A stretch of 46,926 nucleotides of DNA from Saccoglossus kowalevskii (Eukaryota; Hemichordata; Enteropneusta; Harrimaniidae). Below are positions 20,101 to 28,619 of this stretch, one piece after another. The position numbers were made by a program, and so were the translations under genes. The stretch covers positions 151,178-198,103 of the forward strand of contig NW_003112473.1 of NCBI RefSeq assembly GCF_000003605.2, given 5' to 3'. Under the pieces are notes generated by a model that was given only the letters and a program-made list of their open reading frames with translations, searched no databases and was not told the DNA's origin. Each line of letters starts with the position of its first letter. Within the stretch, counting starts at the first letter, position 1.

Positions 20101-22072
20101 GCCATTTACTCCACAGGCTCCACAATTCATCGCAAACTCTCCTGTAGGATTGACAGTACGACAAAAACTTCAAGCCAGAGCATCCAACAAACAGCCGGGG
20201 GCAAAATTAGCTGCAGCTATACAAAACATACGGGCACATAATCCCCAACTTTCTCGGCCAGCATTGAGTAATGGGCAACAATCCAATGCGCCACTGCAAC
20301 CCAGTGTGCCAACTTACAAAATTGCACCAGTTTTAACATCCAAGAACCTGGACTCTCTCCCCACTATAACTGGTAGTGACCTATTTGTACCACCAGGTTT
20401 ACCTCCAGCGCCGATGATGCATGTACCACAACCTTCTGGGGCTAATCTGACATCAGCCCTTCAAAATGTAGTTGTGCCTAAGCCACAAGTAAAAAGACCA
20501 GCTTCTGAAATGGATGATGATGGTGCTATTGATTTGACTATAAAACGTGTGAAGTTAGAAAGTCTGACGTTGGGAAAAGTGAACCTACCACACGAACATT
20601 TGGTGATAGACTCTGATGCACCGCTTGACTTAACAAAAAATCATGGTGTAGATGCTAAATTCAACAATGAGTTGTTAAATGAGCCAGTTGATTACTCTGT
20701 TGAAGTTGATAGCAGTACTGTTTTTAAGTCAGTATTCTCTCCAGCTCCGTCAACTGTGAAGGAACAAAGTCATTCGCTAACTACAACCACAGTACATGAC
20801 TTATCTCTTCCAAATGTGGAAAGTTCTACCAAAAAATCTGTTCCCTACCATAAGGTACAGCCATTGCAAGGAAGCATATTAACAGCATGCAATGTCTGTA
20901 GGATTGTATTCAGTTCTGTCAATGCCTTGAGACAGCATGTGGTAGTACATGCTGATGAATGGAAATACAAATGCGAATACTGCATCCAACTGTTTCAAAC
21001 TACCAGTGATCTAGCCATGCACAGATATAAGCAACATAGAACTGAGAAGTCATATTTGTGTTCTGCATGTCAAAAGGAATTCTTGCAATTTTCGAAGTTA
21101 GAACGTCATCAAGCTGTTATGCACCCTGACACATCTTGTGCCTATATGGAATTGGGACTGGATACAATTAGAAGGCAGAATTTAACAGATCCATCAATGG
21201 TTCCTGTAACAACAGCTATCGTAACTGGTGAAGTTGAGACCAGCAAGAAGACATCTGACTTACTGGCACCCTGCCCTGTTCCTATTTCAGATGACACATT
21301 CACCAATACATGTACAAAGTGTGGTATAATATTTGATGACATCACTATTTTCCATAAGCACATTCTGCTTTGTGCCGTCAAAATTGATACACAGGCAACA
21401 AATGCTGCTCCAGAAAAGAAGAGAAGACTGAGAGGGAGCTGGGGCCAAAAAGTGAAAATACAAGAACTCGTTAAAAAAAGGGGTTTAACAGTTGCTGACA
21501 AACTGAAGATTAAAGCACTTAAACATAATTCTGTTCAGTCTAATTTGAAGTATGCCGATTCCAATACAACAAAATGCCAAGGTTGTGCTAGACAGTTTGT
21601 AGACTTGGTACATCTTAGAAAACATATGAAAATGTGCCCAAACAGGGATAGGGAAAAAATGGCCAGCTGTCAGAGAACATTAGACAAAATGATGTTTGGG
21701 TATGATGAACATGGCAAACAACTAATACAGCAACACAAATGTCCACATTGTCTGCGGCAGTTTACCTACATTGAGAGTCTGAGAAAACACATTGATGTTT
21801 GCAACTTCAAAAATAATCCTCATGTGACTGTAAACAGTCATATGAAAGTTGATGAACTGCACGAGAAGCTGGATCCAAGCAGAAAAGCGTATAAGCAACC
21901 TGTAGTTGTTGGTGGGCAGCCTGACAATTCTGGGCAACATTCACTTGGAGAGAAACCAATGCGACGGAAGAAAGGTTCAAAACGCAGGAGAAGAATGGGT
22001 TTAAGTGTTCATAAAAGAGCGCTGTTTTTGAGGAAAAAGAGATTAGCAGAACAATCCGCTCAAGGACACTGA
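8112..22072 (+). CDS. PRDM2: PRDM2/RIZ orthologue, PR domain zinc finger protein, five coding exons (spliced)
   Basis: Join 8112-8190, 9442-9545, 10886-11041, 13580-15899, 16440-22072: about 2763 residues, frame continuous across four GT-AG introns. PRDM2 is a nuclear, Rb-interacting protein. The vertebrate PR domain is reported to act on histone H3 lysine 9, and the fingers bind DNA. Visible here are: PR/SET domain about residues 26-126 (GVWA, FGPYEG, CIDATD, NWLRY, EEQN, ELLCWYN); AT-hook 160-170; LxCxE motifs 748-752 and 765-769; six fingers 1210-1498; DLT motifs about 2250 and 2281; six fingers 2370-2674; basic tail. The C-terminal cluster (EWKYKCEYCIQLF, RRQNLTDPS, HKCPHCLRQFTYIESL) is diagnostic against remembered human PRDM2. 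The protein is about 1000 residues longer than human. The ATG at 8112 is the best start seen, but an upstream coding exon is possible because an acceptor-like TAG sits at 8101-8103. Confidence 0.93.
9040..9405. repeat. Three-copy diverged tandem repeat in PRDM2 intron 1
   Basis: The phrase TTGGCTAT...GAATCAACA...AACTCAACTGAACATA recurs at about 9046, 9189 and 9345, a spacing of about 142-156 bp. The copies share AAACTTGAATCAACA-like and CAACTGAACATA-like blocks and differ by substitutions and indels. The array ends only about 36 bp before exon 2 (9442), close to its branch-point and pyrimidine region. Confidence 0.6.
9123..9137. repeat. G15 homopolymer
   Basis: Uninterrupted run of 15 G in PRDM2 intron 1, inside the diverged tandem repeat. 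Exact length may be affected by sequencing or assembly error. Confidence 0.85.
9442..9545 (+). CDS. PRDM2: PRDM2 coding exon 2: first half of the PR/SET domain
   Basis: Residues 27-61, entered in phase 1 (G|GT) and left in phase 0 at GAG|GTGAGT. It encodes GVWAKETIEA, FGPYEGEKKK and YYSWE. These match the conserved PR-domain opening GVWA...FGP(Y/F)xG(D/E)KKK and the (M/S)WE end of human PRDM2 as remembered. The acceptor is CTTGAAG at 9435-9441, with a weak pyrimidine tract. The following intron is 1340 bp. Confidence 0.92.
10886..11041 (+). CDS. PRDM2: PRDM2 coding exon 3: core of the PR/SET domain
   Basis: 52 codons (residues 62-113) between acceptor TTTAG (10881-10885) and donor GTATGA (11042), phase 0 at both ends. 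It carries CIDATD (72-77), NWLRY (82-86), CARYYEEQN (89-97) and QIYYKTIK (106-113), all hallmarks of PR domains and in the same order as PRDM2. The residue aligned with human Cys106, a site I recall as mutated in tumours, is Arg91 here. Other PRDM proteins such as PRDM9 (from memory) also have Arg there, so this is not evidence of loss. The exon is coding in the plus frame only; the minus open frame over it is a shadow. Confidence 0.93.
11698..12173. mobile_element. Interspersed element: hairpin head, GT-rich segment and two 147-bp tandem units
   Basis: It starts with an inverted repeat, AGTCCCCGTT at 11698-11707 and AACGGGGACT at 11723-11732, around a GC-rich loop. A GTGTGTCCGTGCGTGTG-type segment follows to about 11800. 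Then two tandem units, with the shared word TCTGATTCAAGATGGCCGAA at 11881 and 12028 (period 147 bp), each include CTCGGCTGTTTACAG and TTGTTCAAACTTGGTAT. The second unit runs toward the N run, so the array is probably longer. This organisation suits a non-autonomous element with an internal minisatellite, but the family is unknown to me. Confidence 0.65.
12174..12539. other. Assembly gap (366 N)
   Basis: Run of N within PRDM2 intron 3, next to 147-bp tandem units, so an unresolved repeat array is the likely cause. Confidence 0.99.
13580..15899 (+). CDS. PRDM2: PRDM2 coding exon 4: end of PR domain, AT-hook, acidic region, LxCxE motifs
   Basis: 773 codons plus one base (residues 114-886 and the first base of 887). 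Acceptor TTTTCAG ends at 13579 and donor GTAAGA starts at 15900. It begins DVNPNEELLCWYN, completing the PR domain directly from exon 3. It then encodes an AT-hook (KKRGRPPKRKR, 160-170), a basic and probably helical segment (about 250-320, with RRTRSRSASLEEW), and a long acidic, low-complexity region. Within that region are a three-copy repeat (about 587-717), LACGE (748-752) and LACDE (765-769), and RFCDEEEDF near the end. The frame continues to a TGA at 15935-15937 if the intron is retained, which would give a PR-only product of about 898 residues. No ZF is present in this exon. Confidence 0.92.
13718..13750 (+). other. AT-hook motif in PRDM2
   Basis: KKRGRPPKRKR with the RGRP core at residues 162-165, about 35 residues after the PR domain. 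AT-hooks contact the minor groove of AT-rich DNA. I do not recall this motif in human PRDM2, where the same place is occupied by a basic Ser/Lys-rich stretch. Confidence 0.75.
14999..15390 (+). repeat. Three-copy diverged protein repeat in PRDM2 exon 4
   Basis: Units begin at 14999 (EEQSNQNDDTKIAG, PLIMDN, VVAEHNGTEE), 15125 (EEQSHQPDDAKAAG, SPLIDDE, LVHAERNGNIE) and about 15275 (VGHCTRTDDAKTG, TPLVSNE, VVNAD). Steps are 126 and 150 bp. The shared plan is EEQSxxxDDxK, PL(I/V), VxAExNG. It occupies residues about 587-717 in the otherwise low-complexity acidic region, just before the LxCxE motifs. Function unknown. Confidence 0.65.
15482..15547 (+). other. Two LxCxE retinoblastoma-pocket binding motifs
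   Basis: LACGE at 15482-15496 (residues 748-752) and LACDE at 15533-15547 (765-769), both in an acidic setting (GEPEPAAMD between them). LxCxE is the consensus ligand of the Rb/p107/p130 pocket. Human RIZ was found through Rb binding and carries a related IRCDE motif (from memory) in the same part of the protein. A near-match, RFCDE, lies further on. Confidence 0.7.
16440..22072 (+). CDS. PRDM2: PRDM2 coding exon 5: giant zinc-finger exon and C-terminus
   Basis: Acceptor TCATTTCAG ends at 16439. The first two bases complete Ala887 with the last base of exon 4, followed by HVAEDLRMPV, and TGA is at 22070-22072. It encodes about 1877 residues: a Ser/Asn-rich lead (to about 1200), six C2H2 fingers (1210-1498), a long Pro/Gln/Ser-rich disordered span (about 1500-2240), DLT motifs IDLT (about 2250) and PLDLT (2281-2285), a second cluster of three C2H2 and three C2HC-type fingers (2370-2674), and a basic tail (RRKKGSKRRRRM, about 2725 on). 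One very large finger-bearing exon also characterises human PRDM2 (exon 8, from memory), so the architecture is conserved. The 540-bp intron before it is AT-rich. Confidence 0.95.
17408..18274 (+). other. N-terminal zinc finger cluster of PRDM2 (six C2H2 fingers)
   Basis: Fingers at 17408-17479, 17783-17851, 17867-17935, 17951-18019, 18035-18106 and 18203-18274, with intact Cys-Cys-His-His sets. A canonical TGEKP linker joins fingers 3 and 4 and GFRP joins 4 and 5. Finger 3 (KQGLERHILTH), finger 4 (CTYCGKRF, CRRHEKLH) and finger 6 (CPLCGKIF) align with the three N-terminal fingers of human PRDM2 as remembered. Fingers 1, 2 and 5 appear additional. The TGEKP-linked fingers suit sequence-specific DNA binding. 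Confidence 0.85.
20528..20635 (+). other. DLT motifs resembling CtBP-binding PxDLS sites
   Basis: IDLTIKR at 20528 onward and PLDLT at 20621-20635. PxDLS-type motifs recruit the CtBP corepressor. Human PRDM2 has QPLDLSS and LDLSVHK at the equivalent place (from memory), between the disordered span and the C-terminal finger cluster. The Thr for Ser change is tolerated in known ligands. Confidence 0.6.
20888..21802 (+). other. C-terminal zinc finger cluster of PRDM2 (three C2H2, three C2HC-type)
   Basis: C2H2 fingers at 20888-20950, 20966-21037 and 21053-21124. The second and third read CEYCIQLF and CSACQKEF and are followed by the family signature RRQNLTDPS. Three fingers then end in Cys instead of the last His: 21311-21373 (CTKCG...HKHILLC), 21575-21637 (CQGC...RKHMKMC) and 21734-21802 (CPHC...RKHIDVC). 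The first and third align with the equivalent human PRDM2 fingers (HKHILAC, CPYCNREFTYIGSL). The middle one appears additional. Basic helices lie between them. Confidence 0.85.
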
Positions 22073-22501
22073 ACGTAATTAGCAATAACGAAAAGACATG
22101 AATTTCTTTCAGTGCCTGAAAACATTTGTTTCAAGGCAGTATCGTGCAATTCACGATGAAGGATCTTTTGACAGCTGTCGGGACCCTGTATCTAGAATGT
22201 AGTCACATTTCAAAGTATGCACCTTATTTGTGCTTATTTTATAGTAACTCCTGAGTGGATGACACTACTTTTGTGCTTCTGGTGCTTCAGTTTATGTGAA
22301 GCCGTGATCATGAAAATTGACTGTAGTTTGCATCATCGCTAAGGGGACGTATTAAAACTTTTCATAACCAAGGGCTTTTATTTTAATTGTTTACAAAAAT
22401 GCATTATATAAAGTTGTTCGTTTAATAAGTGTTCACTGCCTTCTATTGTGCTCAAACCAAAAAATACTTTCAAAGCGGCATTATCGTTTTTTTCAATATT
22501 T

Positions 22502-22507
22502 AATAAA
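22502..22507 (+). terminator. Proximal poly(A) signal of PRDM2
   Basis: AATAAA 430 bases after the stop codon, followed by T-rich sequence (actttattttatcc), a plausible cleavage context. Confidence 0.5.
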
Positions 22508-23965
22508 ACTTTATTTTATCCTACACTTTTCTTTGGGGGTGTATGCACGTTTCACCTGACTGAATAGGTGCTACTTGCCATACAATTGATTCCTTTGTGT
22601 TTACTTTGTTTTTTTCTTTCAGTAATGTGATTTTTAATTGTGGATGTTAGCAACTAATGTTAAATATATGTACATATTTGATTGTGAAGTTATGATCCGT
22701 AAACAAAATATAATTGATTGTTGTGGCAGTGGACATATTTCGGATGCAAAAGTGAACCATTTCTAATATTTTGTTAATTGCATTTTTTTGAAAGTGTAAT
22801 TTTTTTATAAGCTGTATTTACCTAGTGGCATTATTGGAATGTACCTGTTTTTGGCTGTTTTATTTTAGTAAAACTTCAGTCTCTCAAAAGGATGTTTTTA
22901 ATTTTTCTTTGCACAGCGCGACTTTTCAAACGTAATTAATGTAAAGCGCTAGTAGTTTTGTTAGTAGTCGTGTTTTTTTGTGTTTAAAATAGTAGCAAAA
23001 TACTACATCTCTATGATTTGTGCTGACTCTTCTCAAACCGTGCACTCATATCTTTCATATGTGTGCCCATAAATTTAAACAACCTATAATGCGATTTTTA
23101 TGATTTTATATTTTTTTGTGATGAGTGACCAAATTGCATTTCGTTTTTGATGTCAAACATTGGAAGTACTGTTACAGTTACTCTTGGTGTTACAAGAAGT
23201 GTGTTGGAGATTAGTTATGCAATAATCATTGCATAGTAGAATTGTGTACTACTGAAATGCGCATGGCAACATTCCACAAAATGATTCTACAGTCATTGGG
23301 GGAATGCAGTAATATTTTTGTTACTGCATTTGTTATTAGAAATTAGTTTTTTATGAACCGTATTATCCTTTCATTGTATACAAGGTGTTTGTTTTCGTCG
23401 ACGTATTACCCAAGTGTTAACTTGTACTTTTATTGTTACAGTAGTTAGTGTTGAGTAAGAAATTTAGATAACACATTTGTTAAGTGTACCTTTACATATC
23501 GTAGAAACATTCATGCACGCACTTATTGTAGATGTTATTTACTGTTGCCAGCTGCGCCTCTGAGCGTTTTATTTTAGGATCGTGCATTGCATTTTTTGGA
23601 ATATATCTACGTTAAAGGGTTGTATAGGGCAAAACGTTGAAACTAAAATTCAAAATAGTGAGTGTAAGGATAGTTTCTTGCGATTCAATGGACACTGCCG
23701 TTGCATGTTCCTTTGCAGGAAATAGTTCTATTATCAGAAATGTGAAACATTTTAATAAGGGCCTTTGTGTATGCACTACGAAACTACATAGACCAACCAA
23801 CCATCAACAGCAAGCCACAGAAGTATAATTCGTTCTATTCACAATTTAATTATATGCAAATCATCGTACAAAGCTTAACACATATGGATTATATTTTGTT
23901 AACAAGATTTATAATATATTATGTATTTTATACTACCATATTTCTATTCTTTATATTTTTAGAGA

Positions 23966-23971
23966 AATAAA
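23966..23971 (+). terminator. Distal poly(A) signal before the second gap
   Basis: AATAAA 18 bases before the run of N. It could be the long-form PRDM2 3' end; the downstream element would be in the gap. Confidence 0.35.
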
Positions 23972-23988
23972 ACTTGCTAGAAAAATAA

Positions 23989-24668
23989 NNNNNNNNNNNN
24001 NNNNNNNNNNNNNNNNNNNNNNNNNNNNNNNNNNNNNNNNNNNNNNNNNNNNNNNNNNNNNNNNNNNNNNNNNNNNNNNNNNNNNNNNNNNNNNNNNNNN
24101 NNNNNNNNNNNNNNNNNNNNNNNNNNNNNNNNNNNNNNNNNNNNNNNNNNNNNNNNNNNNNNNNNNNNNNNNNNNNNNNNNNNNNNNNNNNNNNNNNNNN
24201 NNNNNNNNNNNNNNNNNNNNNNNNNNNNNNNNNNNNNNNNNNNNNNNNNNNNNNNNNNNNNNNNNNNNNNNNNNNNNNNNNNNNNNNNNNNNNNNNNNNN
24301 NNNNNNNNNNNNNNNNNNNNNNNNNNNNNNNNNNNNNNNNNNNNNNNNNNNNNNNNNNNNNNNNNNNNNNNNNNNNNNNNNNNNNNNNNNNNNNNNNNNN
24401 NNNNNNNNNNNNNNNNNNNNNNNNNNNNNNNNNNNNNNNNNNNNNNNNNNNNNNNNNNNNNNNNNNNNNNNNNNNNNNNNNNNNNNNNNNNNNNNNNNNN
24501 NNNNNNNNNNNNNNNNNNNNNNNNNNNNNNNNNNNNNNNNNNNNNNNNNNNNNNNNNNNNNNNNNNNNNNNNNNNNNNNNNNNNNNNNNNNNNNNNNNNN
24601 NNNNNNNNNNNNNNNNNNNNNNNNNNNNNNNNNNNNNNNNNNNNNNNNNNNNNNNNNNNNNNNNNNNN
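23989..24668. other. Assembly gap (680 N)
   Basis: Run of N between the PRDM2 3' UTR and a terminal-exon-like sequence. Confidence 0.99.
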
Positions 24669-24737
24669 ATTGTTTACTATAGCTGTTTACAGTGTTCTAA
24701 TCATTACAATTTATTTATTTTTTTGCTTCCATTCTAG

Positions 24738-24915
24738 ATAATTATGCTCAGTGATGTAAAATTGAAGCGATAACTGAATGAACGAACCTTGGCTGGCGAA
24801 GATGTATCTGAAAGTGTACACATTTGTTGGAAGTGAAAAAAATATTCAATGTAATGACAAAAATTGTAAAATGCTGTGGAATTTCTTTTGCAAATAAAAA
24901 TATACTAGCAATTTT
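24738..24915 (+). other. Possible 3' terminal exon after the gap
   Basis: A long pyrimidine-rich tract ending TTCCATTCTAG (to 24737) is a strong acceptor. It is followed by about 155 bases and then AATAAA at 24893-24898. All three frames stop early (for example IIMLSDVKLKR then TAA, or NYAQ then TGA), so it would encode at most a few final residues or be UTR. It may be an alternative last exon of PRDM2, possibly spliced from the donor-like GTAATT at 22076 within the 3' UTR, or the end of a gene hidden in the gap. Confidence 0.4.
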
Positions 24916-24981
24916 CTATTAATGGTTTATTCAAGTGGGCAAAATATAATGTACAGAAAGATTGCCCGTATACACTGAAAA

Positions 24982-25034
24982 GTAAGTAACCGACAGCCTG
25001 TATAAAAGGGGGGCTGTGATTGCCTGTTACTTAC
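24982..25034. repeat. Nested hairpin with a TATAAAAG word in its loop
   Basis: Outer arms GTAAGTAAC (24982-24990) and GTTACTTAC (25026-25034) are perfect complements. Inner arms ACAGCC (24993-24998) and GGCTGT (25012-25017) are also perfect. TATAAAAG sits in the loop at 25001-25008. Confidence 0.75.
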
Positions 25035-27044
25035 GCGAGATTTGAACGGGATTTACATAGGCGTCGGATCAGATGTAGGTAGGGCGGAATTTTAAAAAAT
25101 CTCAAAATCAAAGTAAAATAATTAAATAAAAGGGCATCAATAACAAATATAATAAAAAATAAAATTAAAATAAGTTTATAGCCAAAATAATTAAAGCCCG
25201 TACACTACATCAGATTTTAATCAGATTGCCGACAATTGAGCTCGCTTTTGTGTGCACAGGACGCTTCGCTTCCCTGCCCTCGACGTTTCTGAATGTGTCG
25301 ATGGCTGATATACATTTGTACAATGCTAAGTTGTATCACTGCTGATAAGTTTCTGCTGGTTTTTGATATTACATCTGTGATTGCAACGTTTAGGTTGCAA
25401 ACAAAAATCGGCATATTGAGTCGTACGGTCCAGGAAGCACTTGGCCATGAATCTGAATTTTTAAAATAGCCTTACTCCTGTTATCTGACAAAATACAGTT
25501 TGCTACTGGGTTTGCCTTTTTCAGTGTCGTTGCGTTTTGGTTTCGACCCAATGCTATTCGGTTCTAGTGAAGATTTACAAATGGCCCATGATTTCGTTGA
25601 ATTAATTATTGAAGCTCAAGATGCTGAGACAATGATTTGATAACGACGAAGTATATTTTAAATCGTACTATTCCGATTTAATATCAATTTCAGATTAAAA
25701 AAAATATTATTAGCATATACAAACTATCTTTAGTGGTGTACATGTTTATAGTATTACACAACAGGGATCGACCGTGACATCGAGTGAATGTACTAGTATA
25801 TGGTATGTGACATCCAGCAATGGAAGCCTGTTAACACGTGAATTGTCGATATTCCGAAATATTTCTGAAGTATAGTCTTCTGGAGAAATAGGGCTAAGAA
25901 CAGACTCAACCAGTTTTGTGATTATAATTTATAGTGTATTAAGCGGTGACAATAATTAAATGAATATACGAGTAATCTCACTAGCGTATCTTTTCTCATT
26001 GGAAGAATCGGCAATATACGCGAACAAGGTAAATAAAATCAACACAATCGATTACGACAAACTGAACTCAACCAGAATAAACGCACGTTCCAGACCTGTT
26101 TGGTTCAAGAGGTGCGTAACCTTTGACAGGATTACAACAAATCTTATGTCACGAACGTCTTCGCGCGAGATTTCAGCTCACTCATTGTAATCCGGCCTTC
26201 GTGGCTTTACAGCTAGAACGTTTATTTTCCCTGTTAGTTGCTATGCTTTTTCCATGAAATAAAGTATTAAAGATTTCATGCCCTATTTGTTAGCGAGTTT
26301 TTTCGTATACTTATTTAATTAATTAATTTATTGAAACTATTATTCACGCAACAAAATATTCACGGCATTATTATATTATGCACCCAAGATCAGAGTAACC
26401 GGATGTGGGTGTCATTGGCCTTTTGAAAACAAAGTCTTCGATACGCGTGCAATAATTTCATGAGTGGTTCTTTAGCAAAACGATCAATTTAACAATCAGT
26501 TTGCTATTTAATTGCGGTCATAAAAAACAGCGGAGGGAGTAGTATCGAACTGCACATGCACCACCGTGACACCTGTCTCGAATTCCTTCTTTCCGAATGG
26601 TACAGCCGAAACAAAATATATGTATCAAAATCGATGAACTTGATGAAACGGCGTTGACACGAAGCAGCATTTTGGGACAAACTGCTGTACTGGTACGAAA
26701 ACAGCGTTGGGACGAATCGACACTCCGTAAATGTACAATCAGTTGACTTGTATTGTGCCGTACTAGATCTAGATAGATATGTTTTATAATCGAGAATCTG
26801 TTGGAAATGTACACAAACATAACGAAACGGGAGAATCTTTCAAGTATGCACGTCTTCAAGCAATTCAGCCAAAACTGAACAATTATTAAAAACGCGACTT
26901 GTTTCAGCAAATTCATCATTTGCAAGGTTGATGTCAAGCAAAAGTTGATGCAATGCTCTTTAATTTAATACTGAGTCCTAACAACATAGATATTGTTTCG
27001 ACACTGGGCAAAATCGTTGATATACGGTGGGTACATTAGCGTAT

Positions 27045-27157
27045 TCGCACGCGTATATTCCCGACATTCGAAGATATACGTTGGTCGGCGCACACGTACA
27101 TTCAATGTATGTACGGGGAATACGCAACGTATATTCACACATTCGGAGTTAATACTG
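27045..27157. repeat. CpG-rich diverged direct repeat
   Basis: A segment beginning CGCACGCGTATATTC (27046) recurs as CGCAACGTATATTC (27123), both followed by ACATTCG(A/G)AG and a TATAC/AATAC word. The step is 77 bp. Surrounding sequence is unusually rich in TACG/CGTA words. Confidence 0.5.
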
Positions 27158-27350
27158 AAACAGATCTACGTATACGTAGCGTATACGGTCACGAAACAAA
27201 CCAGTGCATATAATTGAAATTGACGCAGGTCTACGTACATTTTGCGTATTCTCGTCATATTTGAAGCATATGCTATTGGCTGATTTTTCAGAAACATTTG
27301 CATATAGGTCACTTATTATAGGTCAAACTCCATTTGCGGTTTATCAGTCA

Positions 27351-27399
27351 CCTAGTAATTTGGTTCTTTGGCACCGCAGGTGCTCTTAATATTACTAGG
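27351..27399. repeat. Two-tier inverted repeat
   Basis: CCTAGTAAT (27351-27359) pairs with ATTACTAGG (27391-27399). Inside, GCACC and GGTGC flank a GCA loop at 27371-27383. Confidence 0.6.
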
Positions 27400-27954
27400 T
27401 TCTAGTACTGAAAATAAAGTAGTCTACAGTACATTGTTTATAAATAAAGTATCGTCAGTATTACTCGTGTTTGCTACTGCTATACATTTATTTATAAACA
27501 GAATACAACAACCTAGCAATATCACGAGCCCCTGTTATGCATGTAAAGATAAAGAAATGTTTACTGCTACACGCATGGCCATCTCAGTGATCAGTCATTT
27601 TTTTATGATCACATGACCAGCAACGAGGCCGACATTAACCCTTTGTTATGTACATGTTACAAGTGACTGTGATTATGAGCTTTGCACCAGACTAGATCGC
27701 ACACCACAGGAAATAAAACGCGGAAGGTGATTCACAATGAAATATATGGCCACTCGATGTTCATGAAATAAGCACAAAGTGGACATCAACACAAGTAGGA
27801 GCAGGCAACGTTAACAGTTCATAATCGGAAATAACGTTTACAGTAGATCTCCGGTCAACGATAACAAATTCATCTAATGACATTTCGTGTTAATTAATAT
27901 TGAGAAGTTGTTTTTTTGGGTAATTGGAAAGGTGGGAATAAAATACAGACATGT

Positions 27955-28417
27955 GTGATTCGAGTGCTTCGATATTTATTTGTAATAACAATGCACACAC
28001 TTAAAAGTATACAAGTCTACCTTGACATCCTAAATAAATCATGACCTGAATGTTGGAGACTTCACAATGAACATTCCTTTCCGATCTTCTTCGTCGTCTT
28101 CCTCATCTGACATCATAATGTCCACAACTTTCGTCACCATCTCCCACATTTCATTTTTTCCCCTTTAACATCCTTTTCCCGGCATTCCATCAGCTGAAAT
28201 GATAGAAATGTTATTTACAACTAACACTATATTTATTATTACTGTTATTTTTAACAAGCTTGAATAAAACAAATTTAAAATTATAAAAACTATAAATTAA
28301 CACTTACTCGTCTCCTTGATTTTTATTGTTCTTTAGTCTCGTACTTTTTGTTCTTTCTTTGTTTTTTCCAAGCTGTCTAAAAACACTCGTCTCTCTGTCA
28401 TTTTCTGGTAACAGTAA
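27955..28417 (-). pseudogene. Broken coding remnant with acidic SDEEDDEED tract, probably repeat-derived
   Basis: On the minus strand two exon-like blocks are seen. Block 1 (28417-28308) has an acceptor TTTTAG, an open frame (LLLPENDRETSVFRQL...) and donor GTAAGT. Block 2 starts after TTTCAG at 28193 and contains, in one frame, MWEMVTKVVDIMMSDEED, then DEEDRKGMFIVKSPTFRS and TGA (28041-28039). A minus-strand AATAAA follows at 27980-27975. The frame entering block 2 (LMECREKDVKGEK) leaves the frame of the acidic segment at an A6 run (about 28155), and the splice phases do not join openly, so the gene is broken. Acidic SDEE-type ends of this style occur in multicopy uncharacterised genes of marine invertebrates (memory, not verified). 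Function unknown. Confidence 0.4.
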
Positions 28418-28561
28418 CTAAAATAGATTATGTAACAGTTTAATTTAGATTTGTCAAGCAAATTTGAATAGGAAAAGATGTTGTATTATAATGTTCGGTG
28501 ACCTGGACAGTTTTACTTAATATATTACCGAATCAACAGTAGGCAATGAGAGTCAACCATA

Positions 28562-28571
28562 CCCCCCCCCC
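28562..28571. repeat. C10 homopolymer
   Basis: Uninterrupted C run in a C-rich segment. Confidence 0.8.
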
Positions 28572-28619
28572 TCTCCAACCAATCCACCTCCACCGCTCAA
28601 AAACAAAACTTGCTAACTA

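Larger units (their letters stand above)
22073..23988 (+). other. PRDM2 3' UTR and following non-coding sequence
   Basis: AT-rich sequence with no supported coding exon up to the second gap. It includes T-rich and TGTA-containing stretches typical of 3' UTRs. Poly(A) signals at 22502 and 23966 give a short (about 0.45 kb) or long (about 1.9 kb) 3' UTR. A donor-like GTAATT starts at 22076, only four bases after the stop. Open frames at 23612-23970 are short and unconvincing. Confidence 0.6.
24916..27954. other. Intergenic stretch without a supported gene
   Basis: AT-rich sequence with CG-bearing islands. It contains a nested hairpin with a TATA word (24982-25034), a CpG-rich direct repeat (27045-27157) and a two-tier inverted repeat (27351-27399). 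A 36-codon frame behind an acceptor-like CCTTTTTCAG (to 25524) and the open frames at 25960-26190 and 26518-26937 were considered and not accepted as genes. Confidence 0.45.

Noticed and set aside
25522-25640. 36-codon open segment behind an acceptor-like CCTTTTTCAG, ending in an acidic peptide
   Set aside because: Looks mildly protein-like, but there is no partner exon, no nearby poly(A) signal and no family match; chance is likely.
26518-26937. 139-codon minus open frame
   Set aside because: Cys/Ser/Leu/Ile-rich with no domain or exon context; length is within chance for this region.
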